DNA of 64,000 nucleotides from Rugamonas apoptosis (GTDB lineage Bacteria; Pseudomonadota; Gammaproteobacteria; Burkholderiales; Burkholderiaceae_D). The DNA is taken from assembly GCF_014042355.1 (NCBI RefSeq), contig NZ_JACEZU010000003.1, forward strand, positions 1 through 64,000, given 5' to 3'. Of this stretch, positions 1-7,534 are shown in pieces. Within the stretch, counting starts at the first letter, position 1. Each line of letters begins with the position of its first letter. The notes under the pieces were generated by a model. That model worked only from the letters and a program-made list of their open reading frames with translations. It made no database searches and was not told the origin of the DNA. The position numbers and the translations under genes are program-made.

Positions 1-66
1 CCCTTGTGCCAGCACCAGTTTGACCGCCTCGGCCCGGAATTCCGGCGTGTATGTTGTTGATCTCAT
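1..66 (-). CDS. IS3-family transposase OrfA, N-terminal fragment
   Basis: Only 22 residues are present: ATG at 64-66 (complement), then RSTTYTPEFRAEAVKLVLAQ. This is the typical opening of the OrfA helix-turn-helix protein of IS3-family elements, which recognises the element ends and is fused by frameshifting to the DDE integrase OrfB. GGGAG stands about eight bases upstream of the ATG. The rest of the gene lies to the left of the window, so its integrity cannot be judged. Family assignment rests on the short N-terminal signature. Confidence 0.6.
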   Translation of the reverse strand, partial: MRSTTYTPEFRAEAVKLVLAQG

Positions 67-127
67 GATTTCACTCCCTTTGACAAGTTTATCAAATGGA
101 AGTGTCCGAAAATGTCAGGCTACCTCA
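1..127 (-). mobile_element. End of an IS3-family insertion sequence (truncated by window edge)
   Basis: The first bases encode, on the minus strand, the N-terminus of an IS3-family OrfA, and the orfA start lies about 60 bases inside the presumed end. Read on the minus strand, the sequence beginning near 127 starts TGAGGTAGCCTGACATTTTC, the TG-leading form expected of IS3-family terminal repeats. The exact boundary is inferred, because the opposite terminal repeat and the target duplication lie outside the window. Confidence 0.55.
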
Positions 128-131
128 AAGC

Positions 132-350
132 ATGAGAATGTCTACGCAGGGGAACAATGCAATTCACAAAGACAATCGTGCAGACCGTGCGCACGTATAC
201 GACTGGTGCGATAAAAATATGCCCGACTACCTGACGATGGACAAAGCTGCAGCGGCTGTCTTTGAAACACGTGAGGTCGCGGCACAATTGAAGACGATTC
301 GTAATTGGATGACGAGTTGGAAGCGTGAGCGAGCGGGAAAAATTAACTAA
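132..350 (+). CDS. Small hypothetical protein of mobile-element type
   Basis: About 72 residues with no recognised catalytic motif. The C-terminal half, with segments such as LTMDKAAAAVF and KTIRNWMTSWKRERAG, is amphipathic and basic and resembles short DNA-binding-like proteins found beside AlpA genes in proteobacterial islands; that resemblance is from general knowledge, not a search. The open frame continues upstream to 96, across the likely IS end near 127, so I take the first ATG after that boundary. No clear Shine-Dalgarno is seen. It is possibly an N-terminally truncated gene interrupted by the IS. Confidence 0.4.
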   Translation: MRMSTQGNNAIHKDNRADRAHVYDWCDKNMPDYLTMDKAAAAVFETREVAAQLKTIRNWMTSWKRERAGKIN

Positions 351-471
351 TTGTTTGATCCTTAAAGGCTTCACCCGCCGCTGGTAGCTCCTCCTCCCGC
401 TCCCGGCAGCGGGATTCCATCATGAGCCACGATGATCCAGAATGCACATGTTCCTAACGACATCGATACAC

Positions 472-702
472 ATGAACGCAATCTCTCAATTAGGCTTCCT
501 GCGCCTCAAGCAGATCATTGGTGATCCTACTGCTGTACCACCAATCGAACCTATCATTCCGGTGAAAAAATCTTGCTGGTGGGCAGGTGTAAAGTCAGGT
601 CGTTTTCCACAGTCTGTAAAGAGTGGTCCACGCCTGACGATGTGGCGCGTCGAAGATATTCGGGCGCTGGTAGCTAATCTGCAAAGCGGAGTGGAAGCAT
701 GA
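472..702 (+). CDS. AlpA-family phage/island regulator
   Basis: A short winged-helix/MerR-like DNA-binding protein of about 76 residues. The core GFLRLKQIIGDP, then PIIPVKKSCWWAGVKSGRFP and WRVEDIRALV, follows the AlpA (CP4-57 regulator) pattern. These proteins usually control excision or integrase expression in P4-like satellites and genomic islands. The frame is open from an ATG at 442 and neither start has a good ribosome site; I prefer 472 because the family homology starts just after it. Its stop overlaps the next gene's start (ATGA at 699-702), indicating translational coupling. The linked primase supports the satellite interpretation. Confidence 0.8.
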   Translation: MNAISQLGFLRLKQIIGDPTAVPPIEPIIPVKKSCWWAGVKSGRFPQSVKSGPRLTMWRVEDIRALVANLQSGVEA

Positions 703-1115
703 GCGCCGTCACCTTCATCACCGGCGCCTGGGATTACCTAACTCGCGCACTGGCTGCCGTCGAACCGCCAAAGGTAGCCGCTGCCCAACTGTGGCACCGC
801 GCCTACGGCTACCAGCCCATCGAGGGCATTTCTACGGCAACGATCATACACGCCTCGCTGTATGGCAGCACGCTGCAACTAAATGTGGTGTTCCCGCTCC
901 TGCCGTCGAAGCCATGGGGAGTCTTCGAGCTGCCAGCATCGGCAGTGCAGCATTTCGCCCAAAAACGCCGTTTCAAATTTTCCGCCCCAGCCGAGCTGTA
1001 CGGCGCCCGCGTTGAGCTACACACCGGGCCGCAGTTCCAGCATGACGGCTACCCACGATCCCGCGTCATCGGCGTCAAGGTGCTGAGCACCGCGCCGCCA
1101 GACACGACGCACTAA
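699..1115 (+). CDS. Hypothetical protein, coupled to AlpA
   Basis: 138 residues with no signal peptide, membrane segment or catalytic motif I recognise. It overlaps the AlpA stop by four bases and so is probably co-translated. The composition is that of a small soluble mixed alpha/beta protein. By position, between AlpA and the primase, it belongs to the replication/regulation module of the island. No function is assigned. Confidence 0.6.
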   Translation: MSAVTFITGAWDYLTRALAAVEPPKVAAAQLWHRAYGYQPIEGISTATIIHASLYGSTLQLNVVFPLLPSKPWGVFELPASAVQHFAQKRRFKFSAPAELYGARVELHTGPQFQHDGYPRSRVIGVKVLSTAPPDTTH

Positions 1116-1225
1116 CTCATTTTTCCTTGCGGGTACGCCCGCGTGTTTTGCAAATATGGCCTCGCTGCCAGGGGCCAACTCACGCCGAAATTTCGGCAAC
1201 CAACCATAACCTGAAAGTAATAACA

Positions 1226-1897
1226 ATGACTACCACATCTCTCGTATTGTCCTCGACCGTTCATTCTGATTCCAGCTTCTTGACTCAAATTGCCCAAGGG
1301 CGCCAATTATTGGCGGAAGCTCAAGCTAAGACGAATGCGATCGCAGATTTCTGTGAACGGGAGTGGCAACAAATTGAGGCCGGGATTACACACCCTCACG
1401 CTGGTTTCGACTTGCTGGAAGAGGCCCCGATGACGTTGTTCGCCAAGGATCGCGTTATGCGCGATTTGCCTATCGTCCCTGTTCCGATCTGCGCCGCTTT
1501 CCTGGGATTAAAGCCAAACGACATTTTCAGCTTCAAGCGCAAGAATCAATCTATGGGAGCTATTTATCAGCAATCACTGTGCTTCTCCATCAATCAGTTG
1601 GAAGTGCTGGCCAACAACCGCGACTGGTTCGTTGACGAGTATGGGCACAAGTACACTAAGCTGAATCAGATCCCTTCCACTGATTTTCTGCTGCATGGCA
1701 CCTTCGTCGATTTTGAGGTCGTATGGGGATACCTGAGCTTTGAGGGGCAAACCTCATTTGACGGGTTGACGGTCAATGCGGGGTGCCGCCGCCCATACCG
1801 CTTGGCTGACGTCCGGAACGAGTTCTGCAAACAACTTAAGGCCAGGTCGGCAAAACAGTTGGCGGCCGCTCTCACCCCAATTGGAGCCACCCACTAA
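1226..1897 (+). CDS. Hypothetical protein upstream of island primase
   Basis: 223 residues, soluble and of unknown function. I chose the ATG at 1226 over an upstream in-frame ATG at 1127, because the stretch before it (residues such as RVRPRVLQIWPRCQG) has non-coding-like composition and contains a CCGAAATTTCGG palindrome near 1190. The stop codon overlaps the primase ATG (TAATG at 1895-1899), so the two are translationally coupled. Possibly an accessory factor for the primase; this is positional inference only. Confidence 0.6.
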   Translation: MTTTSLVLSSTVHSDSSFLTQIAQGRQLLAEAQAKTNAIADFCEREWQQIEAGITHPHAGFDLLEEAPMTLFAKDRVMRDLPIVPVPICAAFLGLKPNDIFSFKRKNQSMGAIYQQSLCFSINQLEVLANNRDWFVDEYGHKYTKLNQIPSTDFLLHGTFVDFEVVWGYLSFEGQTSFDGLTVNAGCRRPYRLADVRNEFCKQLKARSAKQLAAALTPIGATH

Positions 1898-3918
1898 TGC
1901 AAACCCTGCCGACTGGATTGAGCGCTTCGCGTTCCCTGCCGGCAGGCCCGCCCCTCCGGGGGCAGGGTCTGGCGTGCAACCCACAAGAGGCCACAGACGC
2001 GATGAATTATCTATTCCCGCCGGTAGATCGGTCGGACTGGATCAAGCTGGCAACTGCCGCAAAGCGTGCTGGCGTATCGTTTGAAGATTTCCTCGCCTGG
2101 AGCAGTTCCGGCGAGGGCTTTGAAAATGAACGACGCTGCCGCACGGACTGGAATGGTATCAGCGAAAACGGAGACATCACACCCGCAACGTTGTTCCATG
2201 CGGCGCGTGTTGCTGGGTGGCGTCCGCAGTCCAGTAGTGGGCCACGAACGTCGCCAATGCTTCCACCAGCGCCACCGCGTGAACCTTTGCCAGAGACGCC
2301 AGTCCTCAACGCCAAGGCTCAAGAAATCTGGGACCTCTGCGTGCCCGCGCCGGCCACACATACCTACATCGAGAAGAAGGCCGGCAATGCCGACGGGCTG
2401 CGCATCTATCCCGTTGGTGCGCCAGCACTAGTAATTCAGGGGCAGAATGTGGCCGGCTGGCTGGTAGTTCCCTGCGTGTCGGCGGGATTGCTGCAAACGT
2501 TGCAGTTCATCCCACAGGAAGGTCCCAAATTGAATATGCCGGGCGGCACCTTCAACGATGGGTATCACGTCGTTGGCTCCATCGGTGACGGCAGTACGAT
2601 TTACGTTGTTGAGGGAATCGGGCAGGCGTGGGCGTGTCAGCAGGCCACTGGCTCACCTGCCGCGTGCACCTTCGGCGCGGGCCGTATGACAACTGTAGCG
2701 CAGGCCATTGCGCGTGCTTATCCAAGCGCTAAAATCGTTCTGGTTCCAGATCGCGGCCAAGAGGGGCCAGCAGAAACCATCGCTCATAAGTTGGACTCTG
2801 AATGGGTCAAGATGCCGACCGGGACCGCGAACAACTACGACGCGAACGATCTTGCGCAAGAGCATGGCAACGATGCACTGCGCGACCTACTGATGCAAGT
2901 TCAGACGCCACCGTTGCACTACAAATTGCTCACCGCTGAACAGCTTTCGCGTGCGGCACCGCTCGAATGGATCGTTCGAGGGATACTGCCAAAGAAAGGG
3001 CTGGCTGGATTGTACGGTCCAAGTGGAAGCTATAAGACCTTCGTGATGCTCGACTTGGCGGCCCATATTGCTGGCGGTGGGCCGGAGTGGTTTGGCAAGC
3101 GGGTCATGCATTGCCCCGTCACCTACTGCGTCTTGGAAGGCGAGGCGGGCATGAACAATCGGGCCAAGGCATGGAGCCAGCATCACGGTAAACCATTGCC
3201 GGATCAGCTTCGCTTTGTAGTCCAACCAGTTCACCTCGTCGGTGGCGACGACGTACACCAGCTTGCCAAGGCGATCAGGCATGTGGGCGGCATGAATGGC
3301 GTCGTCATTCTCGACACGCTCAATCGTGCCACTCCAGGTACGGACGAAAATTCGTCCAAGGAAATGGGCACCATCCTGGCGGCAGCGAAGCAGTTGCAGG
3401 AGCTGATTGATGGCTTGGTCATTCTCGTTCACCACACTGGCAAGGATGAGACGAAGGGTCTCCGTGGTCATTCGAGCTTGTTCGCGGCCTTGGACGGCGC
3501 AATTGGCGTTATCAAATCGGGCACTAATCCTTCGTGGACCGTCGCCAAATCCAAGGACGATGCAACTGGAGCTGTTTACTCGTTCCGGGCCGAAGTTGTA
3601 ACGCTGGGTATTGACGACGAGGGGGATGAGGTCACCTCATGCGTAATCGTTCCTGTCGGCGTGCCGTTTGCGCTGCGCGAAAGTAAGGCGCTGTCGGCCA
3701 ATCAGCAGACCGCATTAGACGCGCTGCACGACCTTTTCAATGGGATTGGCGAGGTCGATGTGCGCGTGGCGCTAGGCGATGCTGTAAAGGCCGTAGCGGC
3801 CGTTATCGACACGGACGCAAAGCATAAAAACCAGCGCGCAAAAGAGGCGATTGAAGGGCTGATCAAAAAGTCACTGATCTACTCTGACGAAACTCACCTC
3901 TGGGCGCAGCCCAACTAA
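1897..3918 (+). CDS. Primase-helicase fusion (PriCT-TOPRIM-RepA-like ATPase)
   Basis: 673 residues arranged as an autonomous replication protein. A PriCT-2-like segment lies near residues 44-110 (SDWIKLATAAKRAG, W-rich). A TOPRIM domain follows, with VVEGIGQAW near 233 and PDRGQEG near 283. The C-terminus is a RecA/RepA-type hexameric helicase domain with Walker A GPSGSYKT near 373, Walker B VVILDTLNR near 468 and a HHTGKD switch motif. Such fusions prime and unwind island, satellite or plasmid DNA. Translation probably starts at the coupled ATG at 1897; an internal ATG near 2002 would give a protein beginning at the PriCT part. The first 35 residues sit over a GC-rich hairpin and may not be conserved. 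Confidence 0.85.
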   Translation: MQTLPTGLSASRSLPAGPPLRGQGLACNPQEATDAMNYLFPPVDRSDWIKLATAAKRAGVSFEDFLAWSSSGEGFENERRCRTDWNGISENGDITPATLFHAARVAGWRPQSSSGPRTSPMLPPAPPREPLPETPVLNAKAQEIWDLCVPAPATHTYIEKKAGNADGLRIYPVGAPALVIQGQNVAGWLVVPCVSAGLLQTLQFIPQEGPKLNMPGGTFNDGYHVVGSIGDGSTIYVVEGIGQAWACQQATGSPAACTFGAGRMTTVAQAIARAYPSAKIVLVPDRGQEGPAETIAHKLDSEWVKMPTGTANNYDANDLAQEHGNDALRDLLMQVQTPPLHYKLLTAEQLSRAAPLEWIVRGILPKKGLAGLYGPSGSYKTFVMLDLAAHIAGGGPEWFGKRVMHCPVTYCVLEGEAGMNNRAKAWSQHHGKPLPDQLRFVVQPVHLVGGDDVHQLAKAIRHVGGMNGVVILDTLNRATPGTDENSSKEMGTILAAAKQLQELIDGLVILVHHTGKDETKGLRGHSSLFAALDGAIGVIKSGTNPSWTVAKSKDDATGAVYSFRAEVVTLGIDDEGDEVTSCVIVPVGVPFALRESKALSANQQTALDALHDLFNGIGEVDVRVALGDAVKAVAAVIDTDAKHKNQRAKEAIEGLIKKSLIYSDETHLWAQPN

Positions 3919-3944
3919 CCACCGCCGCCCGGTCCCGGTTCCCC

Positions 3945-3963
3945 CTCCCCCTTATAGGGGGAG
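3945..3963 (+). terminator. GC-rich hairpin after the primase gene
   Basis: CTCCCCC, a TTATA loop and GGGGGAG form a perfect 7-bp stem 26 bases after the primase stop. No U tract follows, so it may be a weak terminator or part of the origin-like region rather than a classical intrinsic terminator. Confidence 0.4.
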
Positions 3964-4015
3964 CGGGAAAAGCCGGGAAGGGGATGGGCCACCCGGAAAG
4001 GCCCGCTTTTTATAA

Positions 4016-4041
4016 AACCGGGAAGAACCGGGAAACCGGGA
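4016..4041 (+). repeat. Three short direct repeats AACCGGGA(A)
   Basis: AACCGGGAA recurs at 4016, 4026 and 4034 (last copy AACCGGGA), spaced 10 and 8 bases, and is followed by an A/T tract near 4042-4054. The 212-base gap also holds other CCGGGAA-like words (near 3971). Iterated repeats beside an A/T stretch downstream of a primase-helicase resemble a replication origin; that role is inference. Confidence 0.4.
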
Positions 4042-4130
4042 CATTTTTTTTATTTACGCCGGCGGGTCGAATTGCTGTCGGTGCGATGTAATGCCTGTAG
4101 GGCACGACCTACAATTTTTTGGAACTACAA

Positions 4131-4484
4131 ATGCATACTAAATCTAACAATCACGTGACGTCCGTAGTCAACTGCAAGATCATCAGCCGTAACCACGGCA
4201 AGGCATTGGTCGATGAATTCGGCTTCGTCTGTGGCCTTGAGGCGCTGCGCAAGCATGACGACTTTGCGCACACCACGTTTTCCCAAGCAGGTGACCTCGA
4301 CAACTTCGACTTGGTAAAGGCGATTCAATTCGCCATTGGCTACCTGTCCAGCAGCGCATCAAGAACGGTCGATCCCGAACATAAGCAGTGGCTGCTGGGC
4401 GAACTCGAAAAAGCGTGCGGCCCACTGGATAAACCCATCACGTTGATCATCTACGAGGGCGACATGGCCACCGTCCCAGCGTAG
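4131..4484 (+). CDS. Hypothetical protein in island replication module
   Basis: 117 residues, soluble, no recognised domain. A TTG at 4119 would add four residues, but the ATG at 4131 is more likely. No membrane segment or metal motif is seen. It lies between the primase and the zinc-ribbon gene, followed by a strong terminator, so it may be transcribed on its own. The function is unknown. Confidence 0.6.
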   Translation: MHTKSNNHVTSVVNCKIISRNHGKALVDEFGFVCGLEALRKHDDFAHTTFSQAGDLDNFDLVKAIQFAIGYLSSSASRTVDPEHKQWLLGELEKACGPLDKPITLIIYEGDMATVPA

Positions 4485-4510
4485 TCCCCGCCGATATCCA
4501 GCATCAACCC

Positions 4511-4546
4511 AGCGAACCGCGCAGCAACGCCCGGTTCGCTTTTTAT
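4511..4546 (+). terminator. Intrinsic terminator
   Basis: AGCGAACCG pairs with CGGTTCGCT (9-bp stem, 12-base loop) and is followed by TTTTTATTT. It ends the 4131-4484 transcript. Confidence 0.8.
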
Positions 4547-4560
4547 TTAGGTACCCGAAA

Positions 4561-5109
4561 ATGAAGAAAGCCAAGCTCGACCGCGTGCCGGTCATCGAAG
4601 ACACGCTGGGCCTGAATCTGGCCACGCTGCTGGCCACGTCCAAGAAGACCGGCAGCGGCCTGCTGGCGGTGACGTGGCAGGGCACGACGGGCTTGGTGAT
4701 GCTGGAGGCCGAGCGCATGACGCTGATGTTTGGCGGCGTGACGGCGTGCGCTGAGATCGCAACCGTGCGCTGCCTGAATGGCCGGTTACGCCCCCTCCTG
4801 ACTTGCCCTCGCGCGCACGAAGGAGATTTCCAGACCTTGTACCTGCGTGGCGGCGAGCTGGCCTGCCGGCACTGCCATGGGCTGCGCTACCGCAGCACGT
4901 TGGCCGCGAACGCGACCGACCGCGCTCGTCTGGCCCGCTTCAAGCTGCTGGACCGTATGGGAGGCCAGCCAGGCGACGCAATCCCTACGCGGCCATCTCG
5001 GGCTTGGCGAAAGCGGTATCGGCGCATGGTGGGGCGTTTGGCGGGCCTGACGGGCATGCACTACGGGCAGATTCGCCAGCAGCTTGCGCGCCTAGCTGAC
5101 ACGGCGTAG
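4561..5109 (+). CDS. Zinc-ribbon-like hypothetical protein
   Basis: 182 residues. The middle carries CRHCHG near residue 102, and a further cysteine (LTCPRAH, near 81) precedes it, compatible with a small treble-clef or zinc-ribbon fold. The C-terminal 60 residues are strongly basic (RPSRAWRKRYRRMVGRLAG), suggesting nucleic-acid binding. ATG 4561 follows directly on a terminator region. A decayed copy of its last 60 codons lies just downstream (5224-5421), so this gene has undergone partial tandem duplication. Similar proteins are common in Burkholderiales islands near integrases; no function is known to me. Confidence 0.6.
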   Translation: MKKAKLDRVPVIEDTLGLNLATLLATSKKTGSGLLAVTWQGTTGLVMLEAERMTLMFGGVTACAEIATVRCLNGRLRPLLTCPRAHEGDFQTLYLRGGELACRHCHGLRYRSTLAANATDRARLARFKLLDRMGGQPGDAIPTRPSRAWRKRYRRMVGRLAGLTGMHYGQIRQQLARLADTA

Positions 5110-5153
5110 CGTGATTCAACCCCACTGCTTGTTTTGATGCCTAATTTGCAATT

Positions 5154-5174
5154 AAGTGTCAGACTCTGACACTT
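5154..5174. promoter_or_regulatory. Perfect 10-bp-arm palindrome AAGTGTCAGA-C-TCTGACACTT
   Basis: A 21-base inverted repeat lies between the zinc-ribbon gene and its decayed copy. It has no U tract and sits away from a start codon. It could be an operator, a recombination site or the junction of the duplication. Confidence 0.4.
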
Positions 5175-5223
5175 TCGACGGATCTAGCCGTTACAGGGGA
5201 TTTCAGCCGACATTTGCACCTCG

Positions 5224-5421
5224 GCAACGGCGACCGACTGGGCACTGCTGGCGCGCTTCAAGCTCTTGGACAGCATGGGAGGTCGGCCAGGCGACACGAT
5301 TCCAGCACGGCCGCCTCGGACTTGGCGCAAGCGCTATCGACACATGGTGGGGCGTTTGGCGGGCATTTCCGGTGCTCACTACACAGATCTGCGCCGGCAG
5401 CTTGCGCACTTACTTGTATAA
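5224..5421 (+). pseudogene. 3'-end remnant of the zinc-ribbon gene at 4561-5109
   Basis: In one frame this stretch reads ATDWALLARFKLLDSMGGRP and continues to a TAA at 5419-5421. The last 60 codons match the end of the upstream gene with many substitutions (for example LARFKLLDRMGGQPGD against LARFKLLDSMGGRPGD, and GRLAGLTGMHY against GRLAGISGAHY). No start codon or zinc-ribbon part is present. It is a diverged 3' fragment, so the duplication is old or came from a related element. From 5422 to 5536 I see nothing else. Confidence 0.7.
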
Positions 5422-5536
5422 AAAGGTTCTGACCATACGCAATCAATTTCGACCTTCTCGAAATGAGACGTCATGGGCCCACTGTATTTTGCAATTGGAG
5501 AAGTGAAAAGCGGGATGTGAGGCTACGCAGCACCGA

Positions 5537-7333
5537 TTAGGTAGCCCCCTCCAATAATCTGTGTAGTTGTTCTAGCAGGGGGCGCAATGACTCCAAGATC
5601 TCTGGTTCCGCGTCTGCTAAAGTAACTACCCACTCTGCAAAAGTTACTTTACTTTCCGGTGTTGGTGTCAAAATATGATGATGTCCCAAGTCTTCCCGGC
5701 GAACGAGATAAGGAGTCACTTTTGGGATTAACTCTGGGGAGCATAGTTCTGCATGAGGTGAGCCCGTCAGTGCAAGCGCACCGGCTTCCACAGCACGTTC
5801 CCTGAGCGCAGGTGTAAAAAGGTTTTCCAGACTTCCAGGCCATTTTGATTCGGGGATTTGCAGATGACGCATTGTAGCCACCAAGCCAGGCTCGAAAGGG
5901 AGCCTGCACCAATGTACTTTGTTGGAGTTGTTTTGGTACCAGCGACCACCTGGCGCCAACCGGGTGGTGGAATATACGGTACGTCCCTCCGCGTCATTGT
6001 CGACTAGCGCGAAGACTTTTCGCAAAGGAGCTATCCTGCTAAAGACCGCCCCGTCCTTCCCTAGGCCCTCCATCTTTGTGGTCCCCCCAGCAGGCAGGAA
6101 AATGGCCTGCAATGGTACGCCGATCAGAATTTGCCACGCTTTTTCAAACACTAATTTGTCGCTCTCACCTTCGACAAACACTATTGGGAGTGCTTGTTGG
6201 ACGACCTTCTCGGCTAACACGGCAGCCTCTGCGGTGCGGCGCTGTATCTCGGCGTGGGCCGCTTCTAAGTATCGGCTGATAACTGGCAGGTGAGGCGTTT
6301 CTCCCATCAACTCTTCGGGAGGCTCTCCTGTCTCAGAAATCGGGCGCACAGAAGACGAAAGGCGATCATGACGAGACTCGGACCGTGATATGAAGAAGCG
6401 CCGTACATCCTCGCCGGTCATCATAAAGAACGCGGGACTGTGACTGGTCAAGAAAATCTGCTTATTGGCCTGTCGCCCCAAGTGTCGCAGGGTATCTGCT
6501 TCTTTGATCGCGTTCGCGAGTTCCAAAGAATTCTCCGGTTCTTCAAAGCCCCAAATGTTGAAATCAGCCGTACCGTGGTGAGATAAGAAATTTAGGATTG
6601 GGGGAATATGACGCACTTGTATGCCATCGCCTCGTTGGAGCGTCAGGCTATACGAGTCGCCAGCTGCTGAAGTGGTTATAAAATCAAGCGATCTAAACAA
6701 ATCTGTAAGATCACTTGGCGTAGAAACCGCGCTATTAATTTCCAACGTTTCACGCAAGCCGGCAGTCAGGTCGTTAGTGGTGTCACGAAGAGCCTGCGCA
6801 AATTCCCCGAGCGATCCATGGAACTCATTCTGACGTGATACTACGCGGTATATTTCTGCTTGGAGATGCTCGAATATCCGACGGTCTTTGATCGCTGGAA
6901 TGTAATGGAAGCGGATCTTGTTTAAGAAGCGAGTTAAGTAAATCTGCTTTCTGTTAGCGAACGACGATGTGACCTGAGGCTCGGGGCCAGTTGTTACACT
7001 CCATTGTTTTTTTACCCAGAATCGCTCGCCTAGCGACGCGCGCCAGTTCGCCGGAGCATTAAAAGTAATCTTTACATAAACAAATTTCCTGATATCTGCG
7101 TCGCGCCCAGCTGCTATCGCTTCTGCTTGTCGGGCATGGCTGAAGTCTCGGGCAAAATCAAAAGCTTGATTCGGATTCGTCTTTCCATCAAAAAACAAGT
7201 TCAGTGCTCGCAAGACGTTGCTCTTGCCGGAGTCGTTCCTGCCAAAGAGCACGTTCACATGTGACAGGTCGCTCAATTGGAACTTGTAAACGGACCGGAA
7301 ATAAGCTATTTCAATCGAGTGGATGAGCTGCAT
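5537..7333 (-). CDS. OLD-family ATP-dependent endonuclease (AAA ATPase + TOPRIM)
   Basis: 598 residues. The N-terminal ABC/SMC-type ATPase has Walker A GRNDSGKSN (about 31-39), a Walker B region WGFEEPENS (about 260-270) and an H-loop LTSHSP near 295. The C-terminal TOPRIM nuclease domain has FVEGESDKLVFE near 385 (glutamate) and ALVDNDAEG near 443 (DxD-like). This is the layout of OLD-family nucleases, which cut DNA and often act in anti-phage defence. No UvrD-like GajB helicase lies beside it, so it is a stand-alone OLD protein rather than Gabija. It is divergent from the serine recombinase gene across a 200-base palindromic region, and its A/T-richer sequence suggests transfer. Defence function is inferred. 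Confidence 0.8.
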   Translation of the reverse strand: MQLIHSIEIAYFRSVYKFQLSDLSHVNVLFGRNDSGKSNVLRALNLFFDGKTNPNQAFDFARDFSHARQAEAIAAGRDADIRKFVYVKITFNAPANWRASLGERFWVKKQWSVTTGPEPQVTSSFANRKQIYLTRFLNKIRFHYIPAIKDRRIFEHLQAEIYRVVSRQNEFHGSLGEFAQALRDTTNDLTAGLRETLEINSAVSTPSDLTDLFRSLDFITTSAAGDSYSLTLQRGDGIQVRHIPPILNFLSHHGTADFNIWGFEEPENSLELANAIKEADTLRHLGRQANKQIFLTSHSPAFFMMTGEDVRRFFISRSESRHDRLSSSVRPISETGEPPEELMGETPHLPVISRYLEAAHAEIQRRTAEAAVLAEKVVQQALPIVFVEGESDKLVFEKAWQILIGVPLQAIFLPAGGTTKMEGLGKDGAVFSRIAPLRKVFALVDNDAEGRTVYSTTRLAPGGRWYQNNSNKVHWCRLPFEPGLVATMRHLQIPESKWPGSLENLFTPALRERAVEAGALALTGSPHAELCSPELIPKVTPYLVRREDLGHHHILTPTPESKVTFAEWVVTLADAEPEILESLRPLLEQLHRLLEGAT

Positions 7334-7456
7334 GCGTGACTTTGAGACAAAGTTGGTATGTCAGCAGAGTAACATTTGCGCCCTCTTGGCGCTATGTCTC
7401 AACCGACGTAAAAAAAGGGCCGTTTTCCAACATCCTTCCCTGGGCTGTTCTAGCGA

Positions 7457-7519
7457 TGTTGAAAAATTAGCCTTTACATAAATCAACATGTTGATTTATA
7501 TTTATACCGTTTTTCAACA
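7457..7519. promoter_or_regulatory. Nested palindromes in the OLD nuclease/recombinase divergent region
   Basis: A perfect 22-base palindrome (7478-7499, ATAAATCAACATGTTGATTTAT in two halves) lies between TGTTGAAAAA (7457-7466) and its inverse TTTTTCAACA (7510-7519). All share a centre near 7488. A further CCGTTTTCCAACA copy at 7420-7433 resembles CCGTTTTTCAACA at 7507-7519. Such an arrangement suits binding by the adjacent serine recombinase (crossover or res-like site) or autoregulation of both divergent genes. Confidence 0.6.
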
Positions 7520-7534
7520 CAATAGGAGCGCGGT

